Positions 14,748 to 23,691 of a stretch of 41,669 nt of DNA are shown here, piece after piece. The notes beneath the pieces were generated by a model, which worked only from the letters and a program-made list of their open reading frames with translations, did not search any database and had not been told where the DNA came from. The position numbers and the translations under genes are program-made. The stretch lies in the NCBI GenBank assembly GCA_021771915.1, contig JAETNY010000016.1, forward strand, positions 1 through 41,669, in the 5' to 3' direction. The stretch's first letter is position 1; each line of letters opens with the position of its first letter. The stretch comes from Bacillota bacterium. GTDB lineage: Bacteria; Bacillota; Dehalobacteriia; UBA4068; UBA4997.

Positions 14748-17700
14748 ATGCTGCAACAGGATTTATTAAACACCTTAAAAAATGACAATTCCATTAACAG
14801 CCTGTTCCAATATCAGGCCAATCGCGCCCCTTTTGCGGTTGGTCTGCCTGCTGGTTTGCTGGCGGCCGCTGCGGCCAATCTTTTTCAACAGCGCGCCCAA
14901 AGCCTCTGTCTGTTGGCGCCTGAAATGGAAAGCGCCGCCGCCTTTGCACACAATCTGAAAGCCCTGTTGCCGGAAGCGCCAATATTTCTGCTACCACCGC
15001 TGGAAATATCCCCTCTGACAGATTTTCAGCCTGAAGCCGAGGTAATTGCCGAGCGCTTGCAGGCGCTCTCCGCCCTGGTACAGAATGAGCCGGCTTTTAT
15101 CGTCACCCCGGCCGAATCTCTTTTAGGCAAGTTTCAGAACAAAACGGCCTTTCAGGAGGAACGCTTGTTGTTACGCCCGGGCGTAGAATTAGAAATTGAC
15201 GAATTAGCGCGCCGCTTAGTGGATTTGGGCTATCAGCGTGAAGCCATGATTGACGCACCAGGCGCTTTTGCCTGCCGCGGCGGTATTGCGGATATTTTTC
15301 CGATTGGCTGGAGCCGACCGGTGCGTCTGGATTTTTTCGACCGGGAAATCGAATCAATCCGTTATTTTGACCCGGACACACAGCGTTCCGCTGAAGCCTG
15401 CACACAAACTCTGGAGTTATATCCCTGCCAGACCGCCCACCAACAAAACGGTGAAATGCTGCTCTCTTATCTGCCGTCAGATGCACCGCTGCTTATTCTG
15501 GAGCCGGCGCTCTGTGAAAAAAGTCTGCTGGACGCCGAAAAAGAACGCCAGCTTTATTTTGACGACCTGCTGGACGCCAAACGACTGACCAGACAACAGC
15601 TGCAAACGGTTTTGGGCAACTATCTGCCAGCGGAACAGGTTATTGAGCAGATTAACCGCCAGGCGCATACCGGCTTTACTACCCTGCCGCAGCGTTCCGC
15701 TATAAGGCAGCAGCAACACATTGAGTTGCAGGCGCTGGAATTACCGTCTTATACCGGGCAAATGCCTCTATTCAATCAGGATTTGCAAAAATGGCGGCAA
15801 AACGGCTGGCACATCTTTTTTTGCGCCAGTTCTCAACTGCGCGCCGAGCGTTTGCGCGCCATTTTAAGTGAATATGACTATCCCCAGGCCGCAATCGGCG
15901 TTTGTGCGCTGGCCAGCGGTTTTGAATATCCGGCTGGGCGGCTGACTGTGATTACGGAAAAAGAATTGCTTGGTCAGGCCGCCAAAACCCAGCGCCAGGC
16001 ACGCAGCAATAAGGAAACGGATATCAGCACCTTTGTTGAGTTGAAGCCCGGCGACTACATTGTTCATACCAACCATGGCGTCGGCCTTTTCACAGGCATT
16101 GAAAGAGTAACCGCCGACGGAGTTACCGCCGACTATCTGAAAATTGAATATGCAGCTGGGGATAAGCTGTTTATCCCGGCTGAACAAATGCATCTGGTGC
16201 AAAAATATATCGGCAGCAATGCCACAGCACCCAAGCTTGACCGTCTGGGCAGCAACCGCTGGGAACGCGTTAAAGCCAAGGTTAAAGCATCTGTGCAGGA
16301 TATGGCGGAGGAACTTTTGCAACTTTACGCGCAACGCCAAAAGGCGCAGGGCTATGCCTTTTCTCCAGACACCGCCTGGCAGCGCGAATTTGAGGACGAA
16401 TTTGAATATGAAGAAACTACCGGTCAGCTGCAAGCCCTGACGGAGATTAAACGCGACATGGAAAGCAGCCGCCCCATGGACCGCTTACTCTGCGGCGATG
16501 TAGGCTACGGCAAAACGGAATTAGCCATGCGCGCCGCTTTTAAGGCATTGCAGGACGGTAAACAGGTGGCGCTGCTGGCGCCGACCACCCTGCTGGCAGA
16601 ACAGCATTTTAACACTTTCAGCCAGCGTTTTGCCAATTATCCGGTCAAAATCGGACTTTTAAGCCGCTTTGTCAACGCCAAAAAGCAAAAAGAAACCATG
16701 GCCGCGGCCGCAGCTGGCGGACTGGAAATTCTAATCGGCACCCACCGTCTGCTTTCCAAAGATATCAAATTTGCCGACCTCGGACTGCTGATTGTCGATG
16801 AAGAACAGCGTTTCGGCGTAGCGCACAAGGAGCGTATCAAACAAATGCGCGGCAATATTGACGTGCTGACCCTCTCCGCCACTCCTATCCCACGCACCCT
16901 GCATATGTCGCTGGTTGGTATGCGTGATATGAGCGTTATCAACACACCGCCCAAGGAACGTTTACCGGTGCAAACTTTTGTTACGGAACACCACCCCCGG
17001 CTGCTGAAAAACGCCATTGAGCGCGAACTGGCGCGCCAGGGGCAAGTTTATTACATTTTTAACAGTGTACGCAATATTGAAGAAAAAAAGGCCAAACTGC
17101 AACAGCTGGTGCCACAGGCTAAAATTCTCATGGCGCACGGTCAAATGACAGAAACCCAGCTAAACCCGGTAATGACGGATTTTCTGGCCGGCGACGGCGA
17201 TATTTTACTCTGTACCACCATTGCTGAAGCCGGTTTGGATATTCCCAACGTCAACACGCTGATTGTAGAAAATGCGGAAAACTTTGGTCTGGCTCAACTT
17301 TATCAGCTGCGCGGCCGCGTGGGACGCTCCAAGCGGCAGGCATTCGCTTATTTTACCTATCAGCCGGACAAGACGCTGGCGGACGATGCACGCAAACGGC
17401 TGGCAGCTATCCGTGACTTTACGCAGCTGGGCGCCGGCTTTAAAGTTGCCATGCGTGATTTGGAAATCCGCGGCGCCGGCAATTTGCTGGGCCCGGAACA
17501 GCACGGCCATATTGCAGCCGTCGGCTTTGACCTCTACTGCAAGCTGGTTAATGAAGCCATTGAACAGGGTCTGGGCGAAACAGCAGACACCAATATGAAC
17601 ATTGAATTAAAGCTGGATTTGGGTATCAGCGCTTTTATTCCAGAAAGTTATATCCCGGAAACTAACCTTAAATTTGAAATTTATAACCGCATTTCCGGCT

Positions 17701-18059
17701 GCCGCAGTCAGGCAGAAAGTGTGCTGCTGCAAAATGAATTGCAAGACCGTTTTGGTCAACCGCCGCAGCCCGTCTATAACCTGTTCAAAATTCTGCAAAT
17801 CCGCAATCTGGCTCAGGCACTACGAATTAATGCCCTGCTGGCTCCTCGTAATATGCTGACCCTGAACTTCGGCGAGCATAATCCTTTTAATGGACCGGCG
17901 ATGCTGCAACTTAGCCAGGAATTTGGGCGTAAACTTAAATTCAGCGGTCAAAAGCAGCTTTTAATCAAATTACAGCTGCAAAATCAGGACGATGAGCCGC
18001 GCTTAAAGGAAATTTCCGCATTTTTGAACAAACTGCTTGCATTAATTAATAAAAAATAG
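14748..18059 (+). CDS. mfd: Transcription-repair coupling factor Mfd
   Basis: This translocase of about 1103 residues removes stalled RNA polymerase and recruits the UvrA repair machinery. An N-terminal UvrB-like region is followed by the RNA polymerase interaction domain near 433 (LKPGDYIVHTNHGVGLFTG). Next are helicase motif I near 583 (CGDVGYGKTELAMRAAF), motif II near 682 (VDEEQRFGV), motif III (TLSATPIPRTLHMSL), motif VI (QLRGRVGRSKRQAFAYF) and a C-terminal TRCF domain. Length is normal for the family. The frame extends back to 14697 inside pth, but AAGGAAA and the ATG at 14748 fit better. It is coupled to pth by a 4-base gap. Confidence 0.97.
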   Translation: MLQQDLLNTLKNDNSINSLFQYQANRAPFAVGLPAGLLAAAAANLFQQRAQSLCLLAPEMESAAAFAHNLKALLPEAPIFLLPPLEISPLTDFQPEAEVIAERLQALSALVQNEPAFIVTPAESLLGKFQNKTAFQEERLLLRPGVELEIDELARRLVDLGYQREAMIDAPGAFACRGGIADIFPIGWSRPVRLDFFDREIESIRYFDPDTQRSAEACTQTLELYPCQTAHQQNGEMLLSYLPSDAPLLILEPALCEKSLLDAEKERQLYFDDLLDAKRLTRQQLQTVLGNYLPAEQVIEQINRQAHTGFTTLPQRSAIRQQQHIELQALELPSYTGQMPLFNQDLQKWRQNGWHIFFCASSQLRAERLRAILSEYDYPQAAIGVCALASGFEYPAGRLTVITEKELLGQAAKTQRQARSNKETDISTFVELKPGDYIVHTNHGVGLFTGIERVTADGVTADYLKIEYAAGDKLFIPAEQMHLVQKYIGSNATAPKLDRLGSNRWERVKAKVKASVQDMAEELLQLYAQRQKAQGYAFSPDTAWQREFEDEFEYEETTGQLQALTEIKRDMESSRPMDRLLCGDVGYGKTELAMRAAFKALQDGKQVALLAPTTLLAEQHFNTFSQRFANYPVKIGLLSRFVNAKKQKETMAAAAAGGLEILIGTHRLLSKDIKFADLGLLIVDEEQRFGVAHKERIKQMRGNIDVLTLSATPIPRTLHMSLVGMRDMSVINTPPKERLPVQTFVTEHHPRLLKNAIERELARQGQVYYIFNSVRNIEEKKAKLQQLVPQAKILMAHGQMTETQLNPVMTDFLAGDGDILLCTTIAEAGLDIPNVNTLIVENAENFGLAQLYQLRGRVGRSKRQAFAYFTYQPDKTLADDARKRLAAIRDFTQLGAGFKVAMRDLEIRGAGNLLGPEQHGHIAAVGFDLYCKLVNEAIEQGLGETADTNMNIELKLDLGISAFIPESYIPETNLKFEIYNRISGCRSQAESVLLQNELQDRFGQPPQPVYNLFKILQIRNLAQALRINALLAPRNMLTLNFGEHNPFNGPAMLQLSQEFGRKLKFSGQKQLLIKLQLQNQDDEPRLKEISAFLNKLLALINKK

Positions 18060-18122
18060 TAAAATTAGTAAAGTATAACACTTAACAAGCTTAAAAAAGC
18101 AAACAAATGGGAGGAATTAAAC

Positions 18123-19202
18123 TTGAACTTAAAATTAAACCTGACCGGCAAAAAAATTAAATCAATTCTGCTGGCAGCGATGATTTTGCTGGCCGCACTG
18201 TCACTGGCCGGCTGCTCCGGCTCAAAGGATAAAGCAGCCATGGTCATAAATGATGTGGCCGTTCCGCAGGGAGTTTTGAACTATTATATCAATTACGGCA
18301 AGGATTATCTGACCAGCTATGGCATTAATATTGATGACCCGGAAACTGGCGGCCAATATCTGAGCCTGATTGAAGAACAGGGCGTTGATATTGTTAAGGA
18401 AATCGCCGTGGTACGCTCTTTGGCCAAAGAGGCCGGCTTAACCGCAGACGAAACTGTATTAACCGAAAACTTGCAGGCTGAAAAAAACTATTTCGCTGAT
18501 GACGCGGCCTGGCAGGAATGGCTGACCACCTACCAGCTTACGGAAAATGACGTAAAATGGATTTTGGAATATCAGTTGCTTTCTGAAGCGCTTTACGAAC
18601 ATGTCAATCAGAATATCACCATGACCGACGCGGAAATTGAGGCAATTTATAACGCTAACCCGACCGATTATGATACTTTCAAATTTGCGCATATTTTGAT
18701 TACCCCCGAGGGTAACGACGACGCTGCCTGGGCGGCGGCACAACAAACGGCCAATGATGTTCTGGCGCAGATAAATAACGGCGAGAAAACTTTTGAGGAT
18801 ATAGCCGCCCAGTATAATACAGACAGCACCAAAGCCACCGGCGGTGATTTGGGACAATATGTTACCAAAAACGCCAGCCCCTATGTACCGGAATTTACGG
18901 AGGCCGCCTTTGCTTTAAGCGAGATTAACCAGGTTTCTGCCGAACCGGTTCGCACCAGTTTTGGTTATCATCTGATTAAGCTGTTGGACAAAAACACTGG
19001 CTGGCAAAACGTGCGTGAGTCTATTATTGAGCAGCAGTTGGGTTTGCAGCGTTCTGAAAATTACAACAACTATTTAAATGAAGCAATTACCAATGCGGTT
19101 ATTAATCAGGACTATGAACGCCAATATACTGTTGAAAGTAATACGGCGGTAAATAATGAAAATCAAGAAACACCAACCACCAACAACAATAGCAATCAAT
19201 AA
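18123..19202 (+). CDS. prsA: Foldase lipoprotein, parvulin-type peptidylprolyl isomerase (PrsA/SurA-like)
   Basis: This 359-residue lipoprotein aids folding of secreted proteins outside the membrane. The signal ends at lipobox LAGC, Cys31. A SurA-like N-terminal helical region is followed by the PpiC domain around 180-285 (FKFAHILITPEGNDD; GGDLGQYV; EFTEAAFAL; TSFGYHLIKLLD). The C-terminal tail is rich in N, Q and T. The start is TTG at 18123, 8 bases after GGGAGG. It follows mfd as in many Clostridia, but the spoVT gene often found nearby is absent. A terminator follows. Confidence 0.9.
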   Translation: MNLKLNLTGKKIKSILLAAMILLAALSLAGCSGSKDKAAMVINDVAVPQGVLNYYINYGKDYLTSYGINIDDPETGGQYLSLIEEQGVDIVKEIAVVRSLAKEAGLTADETVLTENLQAEKNYFADDAAWQEWLTTYQLTENDVKWILEYQLLSEALYEHVNQNITMTDAEIEAIYNANPTDYDTFKFAHILITPEGNDDAAWAAAQQTANDVLAQINNGEKTFEDIAAQYNTDSTKATGGDLGQYVTKNASPYVPEFTEAAFALSEINQVSAEPVRTSFGYHLIKLLDKNTGWQNVRESIIEQQLGLQRSENYNNYLNEAITNAVINQDYERQYTVESNTAVNNENQETPTTNNNSNQ

Positions 19203-19222
19203 AACAACTCAAACTAAATCAT

Positions 19223-19249
19223 AACTGCGAGGATAACTTCCTCGCAGTT
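19223..19249 (+). terminator. Terminator of the pth-mfd-prsA unit
   Basis: Perfect 11-base arms AACTGCGAGGA and TCCTCGCAGTT flank a 5-base loop, followed by TATTTATTC. Confidence 0.85.
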
Positions 19250-19274
19250 TATTTATTCAATCAGGAATAAAATT

Positions 19275-19730
19275 TTACATTATTGTATAAAATGGATATT
19301 GTAAAATAACTTTATTTTGCTTTTGAGCATAAGCCAAAGTTTGAGCTGGCTTGCCAACATTACGAATAACACCGGAAATCACTATGTCACTTTTAGTAAT
19401 CATAAAATGATTGCATTTTATAATTTCCTGACCAGGCTGTACTGGCCCTGTTTCCTCAAAATCATCAATAGGTGGATAAACAACCTGGTCATACAAAGAA
19501 AGTTCAAATTTTTTTTCGGGATAAGCCAAAACTAATATTGAATTAATATTTTTATGTACCTTTTTCTGAAACTTAAGTGCCAGAGCCGCCAAATAATCAA
19601 AATCGCCATAATTGCCCAGGTAAAATTTATTGGCACCACTGTCAATAAGCACCGGCAAAACATCATTAAGCCATTTGATAATTTTATCAGGCTCATTTAT
19701 ATGTCTATTGCCACAAAACGTAACATTCAT
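19275..19730 (-). CDS. SLOG/DUF1273-like protein
   Basis: About 151 residues. It starts MNVTFCGNRH, has a Rossmann-like first strand, then FYLGNYGDFDYLAALALKF, DQVVYPPIDDFEE, and SDIVISGVIRNVGKPAQTLA near the end. These are features of the DUF1273/SLOG superfamily, which binds nucleotide-derived ligands. Chromosomal members are poorly characterised. GGGGG lies 7 bases before the ATG at 19730, ruling out the 21-residue longer frame. A consensus promoter (19765-19793) lies upstream, divergent from the XRE regulator gene, so it is a single-gene unit. Confidence 0.6.
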   Translation of the reverse strand: MNVTFCGNRHINEPDKIIKWLNDVLPVLIDSGANKFYLGNYGDFDYLAALALKFQKKVHKNINSILVLAYPEKKFELSLYDQVVYPPIDDFEETGPVQPGQEIIKCNHFMITKSDIVISGVIRNVGKPAQTLAYAQKQNKVILQYPFYTIM

Positions 19731-19764
19731 TTGTATGCCCCCAATACTTTTATATATCGTTATT

Positions 19765-19793
19765 ATTATACGAAAATAATTATTAAAAATCAA
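19765..19793 (-). promoter_or_regulatory. Sigma-A promoter of the SLOG-like gene
   Basis: On the minus strand TTGATT, 17-base spacer, TATAAT. It is 35 bases upstream of the ATG. Confidence 0.65.
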
Positions 19794-19806
19794 CGCTTTT
19801 TACAAG

Positions 19807-19812
19807 TATAAT
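19807..19812 (+). promoter_or_regulatory. Candidate -10 box of the XRE regulator gene
   Basis: A perfect TATAAT lies 33 bases before the TTG start. No good -35 is seen at 17 bases, so it may need an activator or be chance in AT-rich DNA. Confidence 0.35.
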
Positions 19813-19845
19813 TAACGAAGAATAAAAGTAGAGGTGACAAAACCA

Positions 19846-20163
19846 TTGAAAAAAATTCTAGATGTCATTTCAGCTAACCGCGAAGCCAGAGGCTGGACGG
19901 AATATCAGCTGGCGGAACGCTCTGGTTTGCCGCAATCCACAATATCCTCCTGGTATCGCAAAAATATTTTTCCAACTGTCCCCTCGCTGGAAAAAATTTG
20001 TCTTGCCTTTGGTATAACCTTATCCCAGCTGTTTGCCGAAAACAATACACCAGTAGCGCTTACCAAACCACAGCACGAACTTTTGAAACGCTGGACAAAA
20101 TTAAATGAAAGACAGCAGTCTGTAATCTTACAATTAATTGACTGCATGACCATAAAAAATTAA
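19846..20163 (+). CDS. XRE-family transcriptional regulator
   Basis: About 105 residues. The helix-turn-helix is at residues 10-65: REARGWTEYQLAERSGLPQS, TISSWYRKNIFPTVPSLEKI, CLAFGITLSQLF. A short C-terminal helix follows (HELLKRWTKLNERQQSVILQ), as in many clostridial one-domain regulators. GAGGTGA lies before the TTG at 19846. The GTG four codons earlier is inside that Shine-Dalgarno and is rejected. It is divergent from the SLOG-like gene over about 115 bases and may control it, which is inferred. Confidence 0.85.
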   Translation: MKKILDVISANREARGWTEYQLAERSGLPQSTISSWYRKNIFPTVPSLEKICLAFGITLSQLFAENNTPVALTKPQHELLKRWTKLNERQQSVILQLIDCMTIKN

Positions 20164-20187
20164 CCTGGAGTCATAAAACTCCAGGTT
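20162..20187. terminator. Bidirectional terminator
   Basis: Ten-base arms AACCTGGAGT and ACTCCAGGTT flank a 6-base loop, with TTTTATTT on the plus side and AATTTTTTATG on the minus side. It serves the converging XRE and HD-GYP-like genes. Confidence 0.8.
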
Positions 20188-20210
20188 TTATTTACATTAG
20201 CAAAAATAAA

Positions 20211-21200
20211 TCAGGCACTTTCCAAAACACCCTCGCTAATCATACGGCGCTGCCCCACTAAACCAGTGAACACCGCCACCAATTCCGGATCCAGCGCAGT
20301 ACCGGCATACATTTGCAACATATCCAAAGCATCTTCAGGGGAAAGTCGCCAGGCACCATAAGGCTTGGTAAAAGCATTATAAACCCAAGCTACCGCAAAA
20401 ATACGGCTGCCCAGCGGAATATCCAAACCAGACATATGATATGGGCCGCTGCCGTCCCATTTTTCATGATGTGAATATACTAAAGAAGCGGCAGGCGCTA
20501 ACTCTGGCACGGTTGCAATAATATCAGCGCCAAACTGAGCATGATTTTCATAGGTTGCCCCACTGACAAACCGCCCTACATCATAGCAATAACACAAGGT
20601 ACGAATAGCGCTAAGTTCATCAACGCTTAATTTCAGCGCCCCACCCATACGGCCGCAATATTGCCAAAGCAGCATGGCCTCCGTAGTCTGAATAGTCTGA
20701 AAACGCTCCGTCAACAGATTATCAGACCGCTTCTGAGCGGCTGGCGAGGCAGAATGTGTCACATGCCCCTCTTTAACCTTACTTGATAATGCTTTTTTAA
20801 TCTGGTCGCTGTAATAAATCGGCCGGTTAGCAATATCAATATCAGGGTTTTTGTTAATATTCTCCACGTAACTCAAACCACGCAGAGTATCATCACCACT
20901 AAAACTTTTATCCTTTGAAGCATCTAAATATCTTTCATCTGTGAAAAGAGCGTCCGGCTCAAAACCGGTCATCGGTGAAATCACCTTTGTTGAAGCCTTA
21001 TAACCAGTATATACGCCAAGCAACAGGCACACCAAAAAAACCAGCACACGCAATGATAAACGCAGAATAGACACCTCTGTAAACAGGGCGCCGCTAATTG
21101 AAACGCTGGTCATGCCTAAGGCAAATATAATGCTATCAATGACCCAAAGTACACTACCAATCAACATACTGGTTATAATTGGAGAAATATACTTACCCAA
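20211..21200 (-). CDS. Membrane protein with a degenerate HD-GYP domain
   Basis: About 329 residues. Two membrane helices lie at the N-terminus (IGSVLWVIDSIIFALGM; LRVLVFLVCLLLGVYTGY), then a variable linker and an HD-GYP-type domain. HD-GYP proteins usually hydrolyse cyclic di-GMP. Here the HD signature reads CYCYDVGRFV, so the first metal-binding His is replaced by Tyr. NHAQFGADII and HHEKWDGSGPYHMSG retain later ligands and a GYP-like loop. Catalysis is doubtful, and a sensory or binding role is possible. GGAGG sits 9 bases before TTG at 21200. The open frame extends 12 codons further to 21236, but without a Shine-Dalgarno there. Confidence 0.72.
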   Translation of the reverse strand: MGKYISPIITSMLIGSVLWVIDSIIFALGMTSVSISGALFTEVSILRLSLRVLVFLVCLLLGVYTGYKASTKVISPMTGFEPDALFTDERYLDASKDKSFSGDDTLRGLSYVENINKNPDIDIANRPIYYSDQIKKALSSKVKEGHVTHSASPAAQKRSDNLLTERFQTIQTTEAMLLWQYCGRMGGALKLSVDELSAIRTLCYCYDVGRFVSGATYENHAQFGADIIATVPELAPAASLVYSHHEKWDGSGPYHMSGLDIPLGSRIFAVAWVYNAFTKPYGAWRLSPEDALDMLQMYAGTALDPELVAVFTGLVGQRRMISEGVLESA

Positions 21201-21450
21201 ATTATGTCTACCTCCAACCATATACTCTGCCAACATTTATGATATTTTGTAAGAACCGGGCAGAACACTATATACAGAGCAAGCTTGAAACAAGCCGCCC
21301 AAGATATAAGCGATTTAAGCAATTTAAGCAATTTAAAACGCTTATGAAAAATTTCAATTAAAATCAATACTTTTTTATATTTCTACTTCAACCAGGAATT
21401 TCCTGCTTTTTAAGAGATTTTTTTTACTTATTCCCATATAAGCTTAATTA
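21201..21450. other. Intergenic region with short tandem AT-rich repeats
   Basis: No gene was seen. It holds three tandem copies of ATTTAAGCA-like 9-mers (about 21312-21337) enclosed by AAGCG and CGCTT, a small hairpin GCTTG-AAA-CAAGC near 21281-21295, and CAGGAATTTCCTG near 21392. Confidence 0.4.
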
Positions 21451-21477
21451 AAGCCGGGGGAAAATTCCTCCCGGCTT
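21451..21477 (-). terminator. Terminator of the G5/3D protein gene
   Basis: Arms AAGCCGGG and CCCGGCTT, with TTTAATTAAG after them on the minus strand, 15 bases beyond the stop codon. Confidence 0.7.
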
Positions 21478-21491
21478 TACAGAAAACGCTG

Positions 21492-22466
21492 TTATTCCAA
21501 AATATAGACTCTAACAGTGCGCACACCCCAATCCGTACACTCTTTCTCACTGTTAAAAAACAGGTCAATCTTGCGGCCGGTAATAGCACTGCCAATATCC
21601 TCCGCCTTGGCATAACCATAACCATCTACATACAACTTGGTACCCAGTGGAATAACTTTGGGGTCAACCGCCACCGTATAACCGGCGCGCGGCGTGGTAC
21701 CGGTGTATGTTTTATTGCCAGTATGCGTATAAGCCGTTGCACTCATAGCCATAACATCTTTATAAGCATAGGTCTTACCGCCACGGCTGATAACCTGACG
21801 CGTTCCCACGGCCAAAACCTCGTCCTGCGCCGCAACAGTTACGGTTCGGTTAAGCTCTTGCCTGGCAATCGCCTCGCCGTCCTTGTAGGTTACCAAATTG
21901 GTAATTGTTAACACGCCAGGTTTACCGGCTGTTACAACCTTACTCTGGCCAGAATTTAGTGATGAATCCTCTTTGCGCACGGTTTTTGGCTCAATCGGCT
22001 GAGTAGTTTGTGTCTGCCGATAAGTAATACGGCTGACAACAACCGGCACGTATTCATCAACCATAGAATCTAAAGCTGGTGTAACCCAGTCATATTGCCC
22101 CACCTCAATATTGTTGGCCGCCAAAAACTCGGCCACAGTAACCGGCTGAGTTTGATAAGAGTTAGTAGCAAAATCGGCCGTTACCGTCACCGAAAAAGCA
22201 CGATGAATAATCACACGCCCACAGTTAGTCAGGCTGGTATCAACCCCCGGCACAACCTCATCTGCATCAATCAGCTTAATTCCGCGTTCTTCCAAAAGGT
22301 CGCCCACAGTGGCCGCATGTGTGCTGATTACATTAACCCGGCCATTATCAATAATCTCCACTTCTTTTTCGCTAAAAGCGTAGGCAGCAACGGCAAAACT
22401 CATCAACAGCAAAAAGATAACGAGAAATGGTATCGGTCTGATTTTCTTCATTTTGATATTTTTCAA
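21492..22466 (-). CDS. Cell-wall protein with DUF348, G5 and 3D domains (YabE/Rpf-like)
   Basis: About 324 residues. A signal or anchor helix near residues 12-30 (PFLVIFLLLMSFAVAAYAF) precedes two DUF348 repeats (EVEIIDNGRVNVISTHAATV; SVTVTADFATNSYQTQPVTV). A G5 domain follows (near 150-215), then a C-terminal 3D domain: MSATAYTHTGNKTYTGTTPR, TVAVDPKVIPLGTKLYVDG, AEDIGSAITGRKIDLFF, supplying the three aspartates. Such proteins are predicted peptidoglycan lytic transglycosylases, related to resuscitation-promoting factors. GGGGGG lies 9 bases before TTG at 22466, which is preferred over the 24-residue longer frame. A strong promoter lies about 150 bases upstream, giving a long leader. Confidence 0.88.
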   Translation of the reverse strand: MKNIKMKKIRPIPFLVIFLLLMSFAVAAYAFSEKEVEIIDNGRVNVISTHAATVGDLLEERGIKLIDADEVVPGVDTSLTNCGRVIIHRAFSVTVTADFATNSYQTQPVTVAEFLAANNIEVGQYDWVTPALDSMVDEYVPVVVSRITYRQTQTTQPIEPKTVRKEDSSLNSGQSKVVTAGKPGVLTITNLVTYKDGEAIARQELNRTVTVAAQDEVLAVGTRQVISRGGKTYAYKDVMAMSATAYTHTGNKTYTGTTPRAGYTVAVDPKVIPLGTKLYVDGYGYAKAEDIGSAITGRKIDLFFNSEKECTDWGVRTVRVYILE

Positions 22467-22612
22467 GCTGTCGTGCCCCCCTTTCCTGGTTTTCGGCAGC
22501 TGGCAAATTGGCGGCAGATTAACCGGACAATTCCCCACAACGACTATATAATCGCACTGATTTCCTTATCAAAAAACCACCTAATCCCTATTTATCGCTA
22601 TTTCCTGCTATA
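22467..22612 (-). promoter_or_regulatory. Long 5' leader of the G5/3D gene, no riboswitch recognised
   Basis: About 140 transcribed bases precede the start. The proximal half is GC-rich with complementary segments (GCTG/CAGC around the Shine-Dalgarno). Rpf/3D-type genes are sometimes preceded by the ydaO c-di-AMP riboswitch, but I cannot match its conserved blocks here. Confidence 0.3.
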
Positions 22613-22641
22613 ATTGTACTCCATTATGCACCTTTTGTCAA
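22613..22641 (-). promoter_or_regulatory. Sigma-A promoter of the G5/3D gene
   Basis: On the minus strand a perfect TTGACA, 17-base spacer, TACAAT. Confidence 0.75.
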
Positions 22642-22763
22642 ATTTATACCCAAAACATCATGAAATGTGGTACAGCCGCCGTATAAAGCCTTTTTGAGCC
22701 AGTTAATAAGCATGACAAATCAAAATATACCAAAAATTTACAAGATTTTTTTTAGTAATTAAA

Positions 22764-22799
22764 TAGCGTGTTTCAGCATATTTAATGCCAAACACGCTA
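22764..22799 (-). terminator. Terminator of tatD
   Basis: Perfect 10-base arms TAGCGTGTTT and AAACACGCTA. The minus strand continues TTTAATTAC. It lies 20 bases after the tatD stop. Between here and 22641 I see nothing else. Confidence 0.7.
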
Positions 22800-22819
22800 T
22801 AATTTGCCAATTATGTTGT

Positions 22820-23608
22820 TTAATTCAAAGATATACCATAAAATTTACAAGCATTAGCAGTAGTAATTTCAGCAATTTCTTCAATATCCATACCACGCAA
22901 TGCGGCCACTTTCTCCGCCACAAAGAAAACATTGGCCGGTTCATTAACCTTGCCACGACGCGGCTCCGGCGTTAAATAAGGACTGTCTGTTTCAATCAGC
23001 AACCTGTCCAAGGGGCAATTTTGCACTACCTCCGGTAATTGCCGCGCATTTTTATAAGTAACCGGACCAGCAATGGAAATGTAAAAATTCATGCGCAGAG
23101 CCTCCTTGGCCAACTCCCAGCTGCCAGAAAAGCAATGCATAATACCGCCAAACTCACCAGCCTTCTCCTGCCGCACAATATTAAACAAATCACCATGCGC
23201 TTCACGGTCATGAATAACAATCGGCTTATGCAAATCCTTAGCCAGATGAATTTGTTCCACAAACCATTTACGCTGCACATCACGCGGCGTGGAATCCCAG
23301 TAATAATCCAAACCAATTTCACCAACTGCCCTGGCTTCAGGTGCCGCCGCCAACTCGGCCAACTCGGCAAACCCCTTGGCATCCAAGTCTTTGGAGTCTG
23401 ACGGGTGTACCCCCACAGCGCAGGTTATCTGCGGATATTTTTCAGCCAAATGCAACGCAAACAATGATGAACGTAAATCGCAGCCAATCGTAGCCATGCC
23501 AATCAAACCGTTTTGCTCCGCGCGCGCCAGAACCTCAGCCAGGTCACCGGCCAGTTTAGCGTCATCTAAATGACAGTGCGAATCAAATAACCTTACTCTA
23601 TGCAGCAT
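22820..23608 (-). CDS. tatD: TatD family metal-dependent hydrolase
   Basis: This 262-residue protein has a TIM-barrel metallohydrolase fold with DNase or deoxyribonuclease-like activity in the family. Metal ligands: FDSHCHLDD at the N-terminus, VGEIGLDYYW, KPIVIHDREAHGD, GIMHCFSGS, and LIETDSPYLTPEPRRGK near the C-terminus. All are present. AGGCAGG lies 8 bases before the ATG. It is separated from the feo genes by about 80 bases and probably has its own promoter there. Confidence 0.92.
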   Translation of the reverse strand: MLHRVRLFDSHCHLDDAKLAGDLAEVLARAEQNGLIGMATIGCDLRSSLFALHLAEKYPQITCAVGVHPSDSKDLDAKGFAELAELAAAPEARAVGEIGLDYYWDSTPRDVQRKWFVEQIHLAKDLHKPIVIHDREAHGDLFNIVRQEKAGEFGGIMHCFSGSWELAKEALRMNFYISIAGPVTYKNARQLPEVVQNCPLDRLLIETDSPYLTPEPRRGKVNEPANVFFVAEKVAALRGMDIEEIAEITTANACKFYGISLN

Positions 23609-23691
23609 AAATTAAACCTGCCTTTTTATTTTAATAAATTTTTTATTATTATAGCACCGTCAATTCCAATTTGCAAGTTCCGGCCGCCAAA

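Noticed and set aside
22484-22489. G6 run before the 3D-domain gene as another phase-variable tract
   Set aside because: It lies outside the coding region and serves as the Shine-Dalgarno, correctly spaced from the TTG start.
22467-22612. c-di-AMP (ydaO) riboswitch before the 3D-domain gene
   Set aside because: The location would fit, but the conserved sequence blocks of that riboswitch could not be found. Kept only as an unexplained leader.
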